From contig NZ_CP080421.1 in the NCBI RefSeq assembly GCF_019457515.1, forward strand, positions 3,038,001-3,102,000: 64,000 nucleotides of DNA, in the 5' to 3' direction. Shown piece by piece: positions 7,775 to 16,899 of this stretch (its first letter is position 1; each line of letters starts with the position of its first letter). The translations under genes were made by a program, and so were the position numbers. The notes below the pieces were generated by a model. The model was not told the origin of the DNA. It saw nothing but the letters and a program-made list of their open reading frames with translations, and made no database searches. The DNA is from Shewanella mesophila (GTDB lineage Bacteria; Pseudomonadota; Gammaproteobacteria; Enterobacterales; Shewanellaceae).

Positions 7775-8593
7775 ATGACACAGAAAAAAATATGCTTTGT
7801 CGGTGCAGGTAATATGACCCGCAGTATCACCAGTGGTTTAGTTAAAAGTGGCTATGCGCCAGAGCTTATCCATGCTACGAATCCCAGCGAAGCCAAGCTA
7901 ATTGCGCTGCATCAAGAGCTGGGAATTAAGGTGTCCCATGACAATCTAAAAGCAACCGAAGAGGCTGATGTCGTCATACTTGCAGTAAAGCCTCAGCTAA
8001 TGGAACAAGTTTGTCAGCAACTGAGTCAGCTCGACTTATCACAAAAATTGATTGTGACTATAGCGGCTGGTGTAACCGCCAAACGTTACCACGACTTTTT
8101 TAAGCAGCCGATAAAACTCATTAGAACCATGCCCAATACGCCAACACAGGTTGGTTATGGGATGACAGGCCTGTATGCCGAACCTTCAGTATCTGATGCA
8201 GATAAAGCCCTTTGTGAACAGATAATGAAAAGCGGCGGCGAAGTGGTATGGGTTTCAAAAGAGGATGAATTAAATCAAGTTATTGCATTGGCAGGTAGCT
8301 CTCCCGCCTATTTTTTCCTTATGATGGAGGCTATGATTGACAGTGCTAAACAAGATGGTGTCGATGAGTCTGTGGCACGAGCATTAGTACAACAGGCAGC
8401 CCTTGGGGCAGCGCAAATGGTGAAACACAATGCCGAGTTATCGGCGCGGCAACTGAGAGAAAACGTCACCTCAAAAGGGGGAACGACAGCTCAGGCCCTT
8501 GCCGCATTTGAACAAGCTGACTTAAGAGGCATAGTAAGAGGCGCGATGCACGACTGTATCGCTCGCGCCGAAGAGATGGCTAAACAATTTTAA
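7775..8593 (+). CDS. proC: Pyrroline-5-carboxylate reductase
   Basis: 272 residues, the normal length. The Rossmann motif is near the N-terminus (CFVGAGNMTRSITSGL), with VVILAVKPQLM and the diagnostic C-terminal segment SGGEVVWVSKEDELNQVIALAGSSPAYFFLMMEAM followed by LRENVTSKGGTTAQALAAFE, here given as separate pieces of the P5CR signature. It reduces 1-pyrroline-5-carboxylate to L-proline with NAD(P)H, the final step of proline synthesis, in the cytosol. The start at 7775 has GAGAG six bases upstream. It lies between yggS and yggT in the conserved order. Confidence 0.95.
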   Translation: MTQKKICFVGAGNMTRSITSGLVKSGYAPELIHATNPSEAKLIALHQELGIKVSHDNLKATEEADVVILAVKPQLMEQVCQQLSQLDLSQKLIVTIAAGVTAKRYHDFFKQPIKLIRTMPNTPTQVGYGMTGLYAEPSVSDADKALCEQIMKSGGEVVWVSKEDELNQVIALAGSSPAYFFLMMEAMIDSAKQDGVDESVARALVQQAALGAAQMVKHNAELSARQLRENVTSKGGTTAQALAAFEQADLRGIVRGAMHDCIARAEEMAKQF

Positions 8594-8630
8594 TTTGAAT
8601 TTTTCGATAATTGCTAAGTAGAGAAACCCA

Positions 8631-9179
8631 ATGAATGCATTAAGCTTTTTAGTGAATACCGTATTTGACCTGTACCTGATGGTGGTCATTATTCGCATCT
8701 GGCTGCAGCTCGCCCGTGCAGACTTTTACAACCCGTTTAGCCAATTTGTCGTTAAGGCAACCCACCCTATCGTCGCGCCTATGCGCCGAGTATTACCTGC
8801 AATGGGTGGATTTGATACCGCCTCTGTGGTGCTGGCGTTATTAGTCGTGGTTGCCAAGTTTGTGGTGTTAAGCCTGATCGCAGGCGCGGCCATTAGTATC
8901 CCAACGATTCTGCTGGTCTCTGTGGTATCGGTATTTAAACAAGCGGGTGTTCTACTGTTCTGGATGTTAATTTTACGCGCAATTTTGAGTTGGGTCAGTC
9001 AAGGTCATAACCCTATCGAAATGGTCATGGGCCAATTAACAGAACCCTTGCTAGCGCCAATCCGCCGAATTCTTCCACCTATGGGTGGTTTAGATCTGTC
9101 ATTGTTAGTCATGATGATTATTTTAAACTTCCTCAATATATTGCTATCACAATACGTGCCGTTTTGGGCCAATGTTTAA
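8631..9179 (+). CDS. yggT: YggT family integral membrane protein
   Basis: 182 residues made of two repeated YGGT (Ycf19-like) units. Each unit has hydrophobic helices followed by an amphipathic motif: [27 protein letters not shown] in the first half and [20 protein letters not shown] in the second. Four to five membrane segments are expected in the inner membrane. The family is linked to cell shape, division or osmotic tolerance in different bacteria, without a defined mechanism. Its stop codon overlaps the start of yggU (TAATG), so the two are translationally coupled. Confidence 0.92.
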   Translation: MNALSFLVNTVFDLYLMVVIIRIWLQLARADFYNPFSQFVVKATHPIVAPMRRVLPAMGGFDTASVVLALLVVVAKFVVLSLIAGAAISIPTILLVSVVSVFKQAGVLLFWMLILRAILSWVSQGHNPIEMVMGQLTEPLLAPIRRILPPMGGLDLSLLVMMIILNFLNILLSQYVPFWANV

Positions 9180-9466
9180 TGAGCCCAGTGACACAGCTAC
9201 AAGGTGATCTGTTACTTAAACTATATATTCAGCCTAAAGCCAGCCGGGACCAGATTGTCGGTCTCCACGGCGACGAGCTAAAAGTCGCGATCACCGCGCC
9301 GCCTGTCGATGGCAAAGCTAATGCCCATCTCAGCAAATATCTAGCAAAACAGTTTAAAGTCCCTAAGGGCAGCATAGTCATTGAGAAAGGAGAGCTAGGC
9401 AGACATAAGCAAGTTAGGATCATCGCACCTAAGTTGTTACCAGCAGAGATCTGTGCGTTACTTTAA
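9179..9466 (+). CDS. yggU: YggU family protein (DUF167)
   Basis: 95 residues when started at the ATG that overlaps the yggT stop (TAATG at 9177-9181); an in-frame TTG at 9164 is less likely. DUF167 features: [44 protein letters not shown] and the final basic strand [13 protein letters not shown] small single-domain cytosolic protein of unknown function that is conserved next to yggT. Confidence 0.9.
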   Translation: MSPVTQLQGDLLLKLYIQPKASRDQIVGLHGDELKVAITAPPVDGKANAHLSKYLAKQFKVPKGSIVIEKGELGRHKQVRIIAPKLLPAEICALL

Positions 9467-9556
9467 GCAATATTGTAAGCAAATAACTCTACAAACCACA
9501 TAGTTAAATGATAGTAGCTATACTAAAACCTAATATTTAGACGCTAGGAGTTCACC

Positions 9557-9991
9557 ATGTTCCGTCCCCTATTTTTCACTCTACTTCTCTCATTAGGGAT
9601 AGCCACTAACGCTTTTGCCGAACAGAAACAGAGTGTAGGCAATTATGATATCCACTATGTCGCCTTAGGCAGTACCTTTATTACCCCAACGATTGCCAAG
9701 TCCTATGGGATCCAGCGCAGCAGCTATACTGGGCTGGTTAATATCTCAGTTCTAGATAAAAGCGTTGAGGGTAACCCAGCGATCCCAGTAGAAATCTCTG
9801 GCATTGCAAATAATCTACTCGATGCACGTATCGACTTAGTATTTAGAGAGATCCGTGAAGGCGATGCGATTTACTATATTGCCGAGGTTCCCTACCGTGA
9901 TGACCAAGAGATAAATTTTCAAATCGCAATAAAATATGGCAAGACCCTTAATACACAAGTGACGTTTAAACAGAAATTCTATGTCGATTAA
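9557..9991 (+). CDS. Exported DUF4426 protein
   Basis: 144 residues, beginning with a Sec signal peptide (MFRPLFFTLLLSLGIATNAFA), so the mature protein of about 123 residues is periplasmic. The mature part, beginning EQKQSVGNYDIHYVALGSTF, has the beta-sandwich-like pattern of the DUF4426 family, which in Shewanella and Vibrio sits between yggU and rdgB. The function is unknown. A GGAG (AGGAG) Shine-Dalgarno precedes the ATG. Confidence 0.85.
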   Translation: MFRPLFFTLLLSLGIATNAFAEQKQSVGNYDIHYVALGSTFITPTIAKSYGIQRSSYTGLVNISVLDKSVEGNPAIPVEISGIANNLLDARIDLVFREIREGDAIYYIAEVPYRDDQEINFQIAIKYGKTLNTQVTFKQKFYVD

Positions 9992-10131
9992 TCCATGAAT
10001 CAATAATCTCCCTTCATCCTGTGCTCTTTTACTAACAGACAAAGAGCACGGGTTAACTCTCCACTACCGTTTCAACGTCAGCTTGGGTATCATTGCGCCC
10101 ATAATATCCCCCTCATGAGTTGATGCCCCAT

Positions 10132-10734
10132 ATGAACAAAATAGTATTAGCCAGCGGTAACAAAGGTAAGCTAAAAGAGTTTTCAGAGATCTTGTCTGAA
10201 TTTGGTATTGAAGTTCTTCCACAAAGCCAGTTTAACGTCGAAGAGGTTCCAGAAACAGGAACCACCTTCGTAGAAAACTCGATTATTAAAGCTCGTCACG
10301 CCGCCAAAGTCACTGGACTTGCCGCGATTGCCGACGACTCAGGTTTAGAGGTCGATCTCCTCGGTGGTGCACCAGGGATCTATTCAGCACGCTATGCAGG
10401 AGAAAACGCCAAAGATAGCGATAACTTCAACAAGCTACTTGAAGCATTAAAAGATGAACCGGTACAACGCAGTGCCCGTTTTCAATGTATTTTGGTCTAT
10501 ATGCGTCACGCCGATGATCCAACGCCCGTGATCTGCCAAGCATCTTGGGAAGGCAAAATTGGCTTCGAGCCTAAAGGCGACAATGGCCACGGTTACGACC
10601 CTGTTTTCATTCCTGAGGGTCATCAATGCAGCGCCGCAGAACTGAGCAGCGATGAGAAAAATGCGTTAAGCCATCGTGGCAAAGCGATGCAACTGTTACT
10701 AACCGAACTTAAAGCTAAAGGCGTATTAGGTTAA
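10132..10734 (+). CDS. rdgB: XTP/dITP diphosphatase (RdgB/HAM1)
   Basis: 200 residues from ATG 10132 (MNKIVLASGNKGKLKEF). In-frame ATG 10123 and TTG 10120 also exist and the Shine-Dalgarno is weak for all, so the start is uncertain by a few residues. HAM1-family motifs: SGNKGKLKE (substrate-binding loop), ADDSGLEVDLLGGAPGIYSARYAG with the catalytic Asp, GHGYDPVF and the final ALSHRGKA. It hydrolyses non-canonical purine triphosphates (ITP, XTP), keeping them out of DNA and RNA. Its stop overlaps the hemW start (TAATG). Confidence 0.95.
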   Translation: MNKIVLASGNKGKLKEFSEILSEFGIEVLPQSQFNVEEVPETGTTFVENSIIKARHAAKVTGLAAIADDSGLEVDLLGGAPGIYSARYAGENAKDSDNFNKLLEALKDEPVQRSARFQCILVYMRHADDPTPVICQASWEGKIGFEPKGDNGHGYDPVFIPEGHQCSAAELSSDEKNALSHRGKAMQLLLTELKAKGVLG

Positions 10735-11873
10735 TGTTAACCCTTCCTCCGCTAAGCCTGTATATCCATATTCCTTGGTGCGTGCAGAAGTGCCCCTATT
10801 GCGATTTTAACTCCCATGGTCAAAACGGTGAGTTGCCTCAACAGCAATATGTCGATGCACTACTCGCAGATTTAACCAATGATAGCGGCTACATTCAAGG
10901 CCGTAAGCTGCATTCGATATTTATCGGCGGCGGCACACCATCACTGTTTGATGCCAGTCAAATTAAAAGATTACTCGATGGTGTTCGAGAGCAAATTCCC
11001 TTTAAACAAAATATTGAGATCACCATGGAAGCCAATCCTGGCACACTGGAACATGATGATTTTGCCGATTATCGAGCCGCTGGTGTGACTCGGTTATCGA
11101 TCGGAGTTCAAAGCTTCTCTAGCGACAAGTTAAATCTTCTGGGACGTATTCACGATAAGAATGAAGCGGAAGTGGCAGCAATCAAGGCGAAACAGGCTAA
11201 TTACAACAGCTTTAACCTAGATTTAATGCATGGTTTACCTAACCAAAGTTTCGATGAAGCGATGAGCGATATCGAAACCGCTGCCGCACTCAATCCCCCC
11301 CATCTATCATGGTACCAACTGACCATTGAACCCAATACCCTGTTTCACTCTAAGCCACCTCAACTGCCTGATGATGAAGACTTGTGGCATATTTATGAAC
11401 AAGGGCAACAACGGTTAGCCGAACTTGGCTACCAGCAATATGAGATCTCAGCCTACGCCAAGCCGGGATACCAATGTCAGCATAACCTCAACTATTGGCA
11501 ATTTGGTGATTACTTAGGTATAGGTTGCGGTGCCCATGGCAAGATAACCATTGAAGCCGAGCAGAGTATTTACCGCACGGTAAAAATTAAACATCCAAAG
11601 GGATACCTAGGCGCATCCGATTATCTATTTGAAAAGACTGAGGTGGCCGAGGAAGACAGACCATTAGAGTATTTAATGAATCGACTTCGCCTTATGTCTC
11701 CAATTCCTAAACTGGAGTTTGAAGAGAGAACAGGACTCGCTAGCACTCTTCTCGACAAAGGGATGCTGCAAGCTCAGCAAAAAGGCCTGCTGGTAGTCGA
11801 AGATGAGCATTGGCGCCTAACGCCTAAGGGCAATATGTTCGTTAATGAAATTCTGTCACAATTTTGTGACTGA
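10734..11873 (+). CDS. hemW: Haem chaperone HemW (radical SAM, formerly HemN-like)
   Basis: 379 residues. The N-terminal radical SAM cluster motif is CVQKCPYCDF (C-x3-C-x2-C at about residues 16-23), followed by FIGGGTPSLFDA, LSIGVQSF and LDLMHGLPNQS; the C-terminal HemN_C domain is present. This length and the IHIPWCVQKCPYCDFNSHG start mark HemW, which binds and transfers haem, rather than the oxygen-independent coproporphyrinogen oxidase HemN. The start codon overlaps the rdgB stop (TAATG), so translation is coupled. A terminator follows at 11910. Confidence 0.93.
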   Translation: MLTLPPLSLYIHIPWCVQKCPYCDFNSHGQNGELPQQQYVDALLADLTNDSGYIQGRKLHSIFIGGGTPSLFDASQIKRLLDGVREQIPFKQNIEITMEANPGTLEHDDFADYRAAGVTRLSIGVQSFSSDKLNLLGRIHDKNEAEVAAIKAKQANYNSFNLDLMHGLPNQSFDEAMSDIETAAALNPPHLSWYQLTIEPNTLFHSKPPQLPDDEDLWHIYEQGQQRLAELGYQQYEISAYAKPGYQCQHNLNYWQFGDYLGIGCGAHGKITIEAEQSIYRTVKIKHPKGYLGASDYLFEKTEVAEEDRPLEYLMNRLRLMSPIPKLEFEERTGLASTLLDKGMLQAQQKGLLVVEDEHWRLTPKGNMFVNEILSQFCD

Positions 11874-11909
11874 TCTTATCCCTGTCAAAATGACCAATTA
11901 AACTTTAAT

Positions 11910-11933
11910 AGCCCTCTTTTTAGAGGGCTTTTT
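11910..11933 (+). terminator. Rho-independent terminator after hemW
   Basis: AGCCCTCT / AGAGGGCT stem with loop TTTT and a short T run, 37 bases after the hemW stop. Confidence 0.85.
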
Positions 11934-12023
11934 GAAACATTTCCTAACACTTAGATCCAATAATTTAACTCAAGCTTTATTAGGATAACAAGTTCGCTAA
12001 TTCTCCTAATAAAAAAATAAATT

Positions 12024-14108
12024 ATGTCTATAAAAACAAAAACGACACTGATCGCCTTAGCCCTTTCAAGCATTTTATCGGGTTCTGTTTACGCTAAGCA
12101 GGTACCTCAGTCTCTACTTAGTCCTCAAGAGCCAAGAGTTCAAGTGAGTGAACAAGAATCAAAAAAAGCCAATCAACTATTCGAATCAATATTCATGGAA
12201 AATGTGATGGCAAGTCCGATCAGCCAAACACATTTAGGCATTAAAACCGATTACGACAAGTGGGATGAGCGTGGCAAAAAAGCCGATCAACTAGTGCTAG
12301 AGCGTAACAAAAAGCATCTTGCCCAATTGAAGCAACTCAAGCGTGAAAGGCTCGATGTTCAAACCAAACTTAGTTACGATCTATTGACTCAAAAACTTGA
12401 AAACAGCATTGCAGATCACAAATGGCGTTTATACAACTATCCAGTTAATCAGATGTATGGTGGCCACTCTATGGTTGCCTCCTTTCTAATAAACCAACAC
12501 CAAATTAGCGATTTAGCCGATGCCAAAGCCTATATTAGTCGCTTAAATGGCGTGCCAAAATATCTTGAGCAATTACAAGATGCCCTCGAAGAGCGCGCTC
12601 AGGCAGGTATCATAGCTCCCAAGTTTGTATTTGCACACGTGTTGTCCGATAGCCGAAACATCATTGATGGAGCCCCATTTAATGAGCAGGCCGACAGTGC
12701 TTTATGGGCAGACTTTCAACGAAAAGTGGCCAAACTAGAAATTGATACAGAGCAGAAGAGTCAGCTGCTGTTCGACGCCAAAACGGCACTCACAAGCCAA
12801 GTAAAACCTGCATACGATAAGTTGATTAGCTACATCATCACCCTAGAGAAACGAGCCGATAATAAAGATGGGGTGTGGAAGTTTAAAGATGGTGAAGCGT
12901 TTTACAATAATGCACTTGCGAGAACCACAACAACCCATATGACGGCTGATGAGATCCATCTATTAGGATTAGCCGAGGTCGACCGCATCCACCAAGAGAT
13001 GCGAGCCATCATGAAGAAAGTGGGTTTTGACGGTGATCTACAAGCCTTCTTTAAGTTTATGCGAGAAGATAAACAGTTCTATTATCCAGATACTGAAGCT
13101 GGTCGCGAAGCCTACCTCAATGATGCCACAGGATTAATCGATAACATCTCAGGGCGTTTGGATGAGGTATTTAATGTCAAACCTAAAGCGCCGATGATCG
13201 TCAAGCGCGTGGAAGCATTTAGAGAAAAATCAGCAGGTAAAGCCTTTTACAATCAGCCATCGCCAGATGGTAGCCGACCAGGAACCTATTACGCTAACCT
13301 TTATGATATGGAAGCCATGCCCAAATACCAGATGGAAGCATTAGCCTACCATGAAGGAACTCCTGGGCATCATATGCAAATTGCCATCGCACAAGAGCTA
13401 GATGGGATTCCTAAATTTCGAAAATTCGGTGGCTATACCGCTTATATCGAAGGTTGGGGATTATACAGTGAATATTTCCCCAAGGAGATGGGGCTCTATG
13501 ACGATCCATATTCTGACTTTGGCCGTCTCGCGATGGAACTGTGGCGCTCATGTCGCTTAGTTGTCGATACTGGAATACATGCTAAAAAGTGGACCCGCGA
13601 ACAGGGAATTAACTACTACGTTAACAATACCCCCAATGCAAAATCCGATGCGGTAAAGATGGTAGAGCGTCACATCGTTATGCCATCTCAGGCCACGGCA
13701 TATAAAATTGGTATGTTAAAAATTATCGATATAAGAGAGAACGCCAAGCAGATAATGGGAGATAAGTTTGATATCCGCCAATTCCATACCTTGCTATTAA
13801 AAAATGGGCCGCTGCCACTGGATGTGCTCGAAGCGCAAATAATGGATTGGGCTAACTACTACGTTAACAATACCCCCAATGCAAAATCCGATGCGGTAAA
13901 GATGGTAGAGCGTCACATCGTTATGCCATCTCAGGCCACGGCATATAAAATTGGTATGTTAAAAATTATCGATATAAGAGAGAACGCCAAGCAGATAATG
14001 GGAGATAAGTTTGATATCCGCCAATTCCATACCTTGCTATTAAAAAATGGGCCGCTGCCACTGGATGTGCTCGAAGCGCAAATAATGGATTGGGCTAACA
14101 AGGCATAA
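12024..14108 (+). CDS. DUF885 family exported peptidase-like protein with internal C-terminal duplication
   Basis: 694 residues, of which residues 1-24 are a signal peptide ending SGSVYA, so it is periplasmic or outer-membrane associated. A DUF885 protein: a helical domain carrying the zinc-type motif HEGTPGHH (His443, Glu444, His449/450), preceded by GTYYANLYDMEAMP and followed by IEGWGLYSEYFPKEMG. DUF885 proteins are regarded as metallopeptidase-like. Residues 530-610 are repeated perfectly as 611-691 because of a 243-bp tandem DNA duplication; without it the protein would be 613 residues, the usual length for the family. The duplicated part contains the conserved C-terminal block MPSQATAYKIGMLKI. 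Whether the enlarged enzyme folds and works is unclear. No strong Shine-Dalgarno is visible before the ATG. Confidence 0.88.
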   Translation: MSIKTKTTLIALALSSILSGSVYAKQVPQSLLSPQEPRVQVSEQESKKANQLFESIFMENVMASPISQTHLGIKTDYDKWDERGKKADQLVLERNKKHLAQLKQLKRERLDVQTKLSYDLLTQKLENSIADHKWRLYNYPVNQMYGGHSMVASFLINQHQISDLADAKAYISRLNGVPKYLEQLQDALEERAQAGIIAPKFVFAHVLSDSRNIIDGAPFNEQADSALWADFQRKVAKLEIDTEQKSQLLFDAKTALTSQVKPAYDKLISYIITLEKRADNKDGVWKFKDGEAFYNNALARTTTTHMTADEIHLLGLAEVDRIHQEMRAIMKKVGFDGDLQAFFKFMREDKQFYYPDTEAGREAYLNDATGLIDNISGRLDEVFNVKPKAPMIVKRVEAFREKSAGKAFYNQPSPDGSRPGTYYANLYDMEAMPKYQMEALAYHEGTPGHHMQIAIAQELDGIPKFRKFGGYTAYIEGWGLYSEYFPKEMGLYDDPYSDFGRLAMELWRSCRLVVDTGIHAKKWTREQGINYYVNNTPNAKSDAVKMVERHIVMPSQATAYKIGMLKIIDIRENAKQIMGDKFDIRQFHTLLLKNGPLPLDVLEAQIMDWANYYVNNTPNAKSDAVKMVERHIVMPSQATAYKIGMLKIIDIRENAKQIMGDKFDIRQFHTLLLKNGPLPLDVLEAQIMDWANKA
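13610..14099 (+). repeat. Perfect 243-bp tandem duplication inside the DUF885 gene
   Basis: Copy 1 is 13610-13852, copy 2 is 13853-14095, and identity continues four bases further (TAAC) to 14099. I compared the two copies base by base and found no difference. The period is 81 codons, so the frame is kept. The four-base TAAC at both original boundaries suggests slippage or short-homology recombination. The lack of any divergence implies a very recent event, or an assembly artefact. Confidence 0.95.
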
Positions 14109-14125
14109 CTCGCTCAGCAGAATAA

Positions 14126-14164
14126 GATAATGCCCCGTTCGATAATCTTGAACGGGGCATTATC
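14126..14164. terminator. Long hairpin after the DUF885 gene
   Basis: A 15-base perfect stem (GATAATGCCCCGTTC with GAACGGGGCATTATC) and a nine-base loop. There is no T run on either side, so it may be a transcript-stabilising or weak terminator structure. Confidence 0.6.
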
Positions 14165-14270
14165 AGTACAGGTCAAGTAACCAGATAACTAAACAACCAG
14201 ATAGCTAAACAACAAGTCGTTTTACGTCCCAACGGATACAAACCTTTGTCGTCATAGCGTAGAGCGATCA

Positions 14271-14912
14271 CTATAGTGAAAAGCCTTGAGCCGATACTTT
14301 AATACTCTTCACAACCAGCTGTTGTGGCGGCTCAGCCATACTTTGCTGTTGACCATGCTGCAAATAACTTACGACAAAACTGGAAGTCACATCAAAAGGC
14401 TCATCGATTTGAAGCCCATTAATTTGAATTCGATCTCCAAGCAATGCGGTATCTATTTGGCCAATTTCAGCCGTATGAGTATTTAATACAAATAACCCCA
14501 CATACCAAAATACACCACTACCTTGATTTGATACTGAGAAAGGTACGGAAAACACCATCTCCTCATCACTGCTAGGAAAGTTTAGAGATGTGATTTTATA
14601 GAAGTCGACACTGACTAGACCACGCTCTTCGCCATCTCGGTATTGGCCCGTTGCAAGGTGACGCTCTCCGATTGTAGTGACTTTAGTCAATGGCGCTTTA
14701 GCTTCAGACTCTGGTAACTGGATCTCCCAGAGCTTATCAGTTTGAAAGCTAAATAAGGTCAACATAACATTGTCACTGTCGGACTGAATAGCATCTTGAA
14801 TGTCATTTTCAACATAATAGATATCATCTTGAGTAAAATTAAAGCGATAGATCCCAGCGACGATAACAAGAACCATCGAAATAACAATAAACAATAAGAT
14901 TTTCCGTATCAT
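14271..14912 (-). CDS. Membrane-anchored hypothetical protein
   Basis: 213 residues from ATG 14912, chosen because AGGA lies at the ideal distance; the in-frame ATG at 14918 overlaps that site. Residues 3-20 (KILLFIVISMVLVIVAGI) form one membrane anchor or uncleaved signal, followed by a soluble, probably extracytoplasmic region of about 190 residues rich in acidic and beta-strand-forming residues. I do not recognise a family. It is monocistronic. Its -10 hexamer (TATAAT on the minus strand, 14956-14961) lies inside a short dispersed repeat, and a GATA microsatellite sits about 100 bases upstream of the start, so its expression could be sensitive to changes there (inference). Confidence 0.65.
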   Translation of the reverse strand: MIRKILLFIVISMVLVIVAGIYRFNFTQDDIYYVENDIQDAIQSDSDNVMLTLFSFQTDKLWEIQLPESEAKAPLTKVTTIGERHLATGQYRDGEERGLVSVDFYKITSLNFPSSDEEMVFSVPFSVSNQGSGVFWYVGLFVLNTHTAEIGQIDTALLGDRIQINGLQIDEPFDVTSSFVVSYLQHGQQQSMAEPPQQLVVKSIKVSAQGFSL

Positions 14913-14957
14913 AAACATTCCTATATATCGATTACGTCAAATGACCAAGCGTAACAT

Positions 14958-14993
14958 TATACCAATCAGTATAAGAAAATGATCTACTCAGCG
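14958..14993 (+). repeat. Truncated copy of a dispersed TATACC-type intergenic repeat
   Basis: The first 36 bases match the start of the longer copies at 23482 and 63842 (TATACCAATC then GTATAAGAA, then TGATCTACTCA), with only a few differences. Homology stops at about 14993, twenty bases before the GATA tract. It contains a TATAAT on the minus strand that can serve as the -10 of the gene at 14912. Confidence 0.75.
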
Positions 14994-15014
14994 CCTTCTA
15001 GCGTATTGAATGAC

Positions 15015-15081
<67 letters not shown>

Positions 15082-15283
15082 TGCAGACAGTTAATGCGAC
15101 AGGTATAAGACACCAATCTTAAAAATGGCAGATGAAAATGATAGATTGAGCACTTTAGAAAAATCACCCCAGCAATAAATTGCTGGGGTAAACCAAAACT
15201 AGGATGATGGTTTGAAAGCTAGCATTGTTTTAGTTCTTAAAGCGCTGCCAGCATCGAATCAAGATTGCAGTAACGCAGACCTG

Positions 15284-15323
15284 TATAGACGGATCACGAG
15301 GGGTCATTCCTGACCCGTCTATA
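15284..15323. other. Nested stem-loop, possible structured RNA or repeat
   Basis: Outer stem TATAGAC (15284-15290) pairs with GTCTATA (15317-15323). Inside it GGGTCA and TGACCC form a second stem around TTCC. The structure lies in a region with no gene and no T run. It may be a remnant of a mobile repeat. Confidence 0.4.
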
Positions 15324-15470
15324 TTGTTCAGGTCATCCCGAATCAACTGCCACCATTGTATTAAAACAAGAACAAACTTCAACGTGAATTGTTTTCAATC
15401 ATTAGCCCGGGCTAAATAAGCCATTGAATATTAAATAAACACAACAAAAATAACTCACTGTTATTAAAGA

Positions 15471-15504
15471 AAAAAGCCTCCAAAATCAAATTTGAAGGCT
15501 TTTT
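15471..15504 (-). terminator. Bidirectional terminator downstream of the LysR gene
   Basis: AAAAAGCCT / AGGCTTTTT outer stem continued by CAAA / TTTG, giving a T run on both strands. It lies about 100 bases after the stop of the minus-strand LysR gene. Confidence 0.7.
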
Positions 15505-15607
15505 AGTCCAAAAAACAAAACAATGTTTTTAAATTATTAACAACTGAAACCAAACAAAACCTTAAATAGCCTCAGATCAATAGGTTGTTAATTAACCATA
15601 ACGATGC

Positions 15608-16549
15608 TTACTTACGCTGTGCATAAAGTGATGTGTATTTAGCATCCCAATAAGGTGGTGTACCAATATGGTCTTTGATGAAATCAATAAATGCGCTCAC
15701 TTTAGGCGCTAAATGCTTACGTCTTGGATAAACGGCTTGTAACGGCAGATGATGAGTCAATTGCCATTCGGGTAACAGCGGAACCAAGGTGCCTTTCTCG
15801 ATCTCATCTTCTAAAAGATAACTCGCCAGATAAACGACACCTAAACCACTCACGGCAGCAGTTTTTAGTGCAGGCGCATTGTCGACTCTAAAGTTACCCG
15901 CCACACCAATTTCGCAGTAATCATCACCCTTCTTAAACTGCCAAACACTATGCTCATGCCACTCACCTTGATATACCAAACAGTTATGGTCAACCAACTT
16001 CTCTGGGCGCTCAGGATAACCGTGCTTAGCAACATACTCAGGAGAAGCTACCAGTAAAAATTGGCATTTCATCAGGGGTCTAGCAACCATTCCCAAAGGA
16101 AGCTGCTCAGACATAGTTAGCAGTAAATCGAGGCCTTCGCTTACAACATCAACTTTATGATCTAACAAGCTCACCTGCAGTTCTAACTCAGGATGTTTAG
16201 CCATAAAATCAGGCAATGCAGGAATGATATGCATAGTCCCAAAAGATTGAGAAATACCGACTTTTAATACCCCACGAGTCGCATCATTAAGATTATGTAC
16301 ACTCGCGACGGCTTGCTCTGCGTCTCTAAGAAGCTCCTCGCCTTGAGCATAAAGTAGTTGACCCGCTTCCGTTAAGCTCAAGCTACGTGTCGTACGTTGG
16401 ATCAACTGAACACCTAGTTTATGTTCAAGATCAGCAACCTGTGTACTAACCTTAGATTTAGAAATTCCCAATTTACGAGCAGCAGAGCTAAAGCTGCCAG
16501 CACGAGCAACATGAGTAAAAATGGCAATAGGTTCTAAAAGTTCTAACAT
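15608..16549 (-). CDS. LysR family transcriptional regulator
   Basis: 313 residues with the classic LysR layout. The N-terminal winged HTH is FTHVARAGSFSSAARKLG, then ISKSKVSTQVADLEHKLG and LIQRTTRSLSLTEAGQ (residues ~12-67), followed by a substrate-binding domain (residues ~90-295) starting GVLKVGISQSFGTMHIIPAL. The target and effector cannot be read from the sequence. No divergent gene is adjacent (the 5' flank of about 350 bases leads to the yggN end), so it is not the usual LysR with a neighbouring divergent target. The N-terminus FTHVARAGSFSSAARKLG resembles the CrgA/AaeR-type subgroup often involved in aromatic or redox responses, but that is a weak hint. Confidence 0.9.
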   Translation of the reverse strand: MLELLEPIAIFTHVARAGSFSSAARKLGISKSKVSTQVADLEHKLGVQLIQRTTRSLSLTEAGQLLYAQGEELLRDAEQAVASVHNLNDATRGVLKVGISQSFGTMHIIPALPDFMAKHPELELQVSLLDHKVDVVSEGLDLLLTMSEQLPLGMVARPLMKCQFLLVASPEYVAKHGYPERPEKLVDHNCLVYQGEWHEHSVWQFKKGDDYCEIGVAGNFRVDNAPALKTAAVSGLGVVYLASYLLEDEIEKGTLVPLLPEWQLTHHLPLQAVYPRRKHLAPKVSAFIDFIKDHIGTPPYWDAKYTSLYAQRK

Positions 16550-16815
16550 TTAAATAGCCTTAAGGTGTTTGCGACCCTATAAATACTAATTATAAATCAT
16601 AGAGATAAACCAATAAGATAGGGTTATTTCTTTGACAATTAAGAATAATCCAAATAGTAGAGTCAGACAGTTGCCTAATTATTCAGACAAATTTGGCCTG
16701 CATTGTTATTATTTTTTACAAGTATACCAAAGATTTGCACTTTGATTCTAATCCCTATTTTTCTGTCACTATACACCCAATAGACAAAGAGGAAAAATAA
16801 TCAAATAGTAGAAGA
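16550..16815. other. AT-rich upstream region of the LysR gene
   Basis: About 265 bases that must contain the minus-strand LysR promoter. I see no palindromic operator and no gene. Confidence 0.5.
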
Positions 16816-16848
16816 TAAAAAAGCCCTACACCCAAGGAAAGTGTAGGG
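16816..16848 (-). terminator. Rho-independent terminator after yggN
   Basis: On the minus strand CCCTACAC / GTGTAGGG with a nine-base loop, followed by CTTTTTT. It lies about 50 bases after the yggN stop. Confidence 0.85.
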
Positions 16849-16899
16849 AAGTTGCTGGTTGTTAGGGTCCAACAAAGGGAGAAGTGTTAAAAGATAAAA

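Larger units (their letters stand above)
15082..15607. other. Gene-free stretch with three hairpins
   Basis: No coding frame is credible here. It holds a 10-bp perfect hairpin ACCCCAGCAA / TTGCTGGGGT (15166-15189, no T run), a nested stem-loop at 15284-15323 and a bidirectional terminator at 15471-15504. Nothing else is recognised. Confidence 0.6.
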
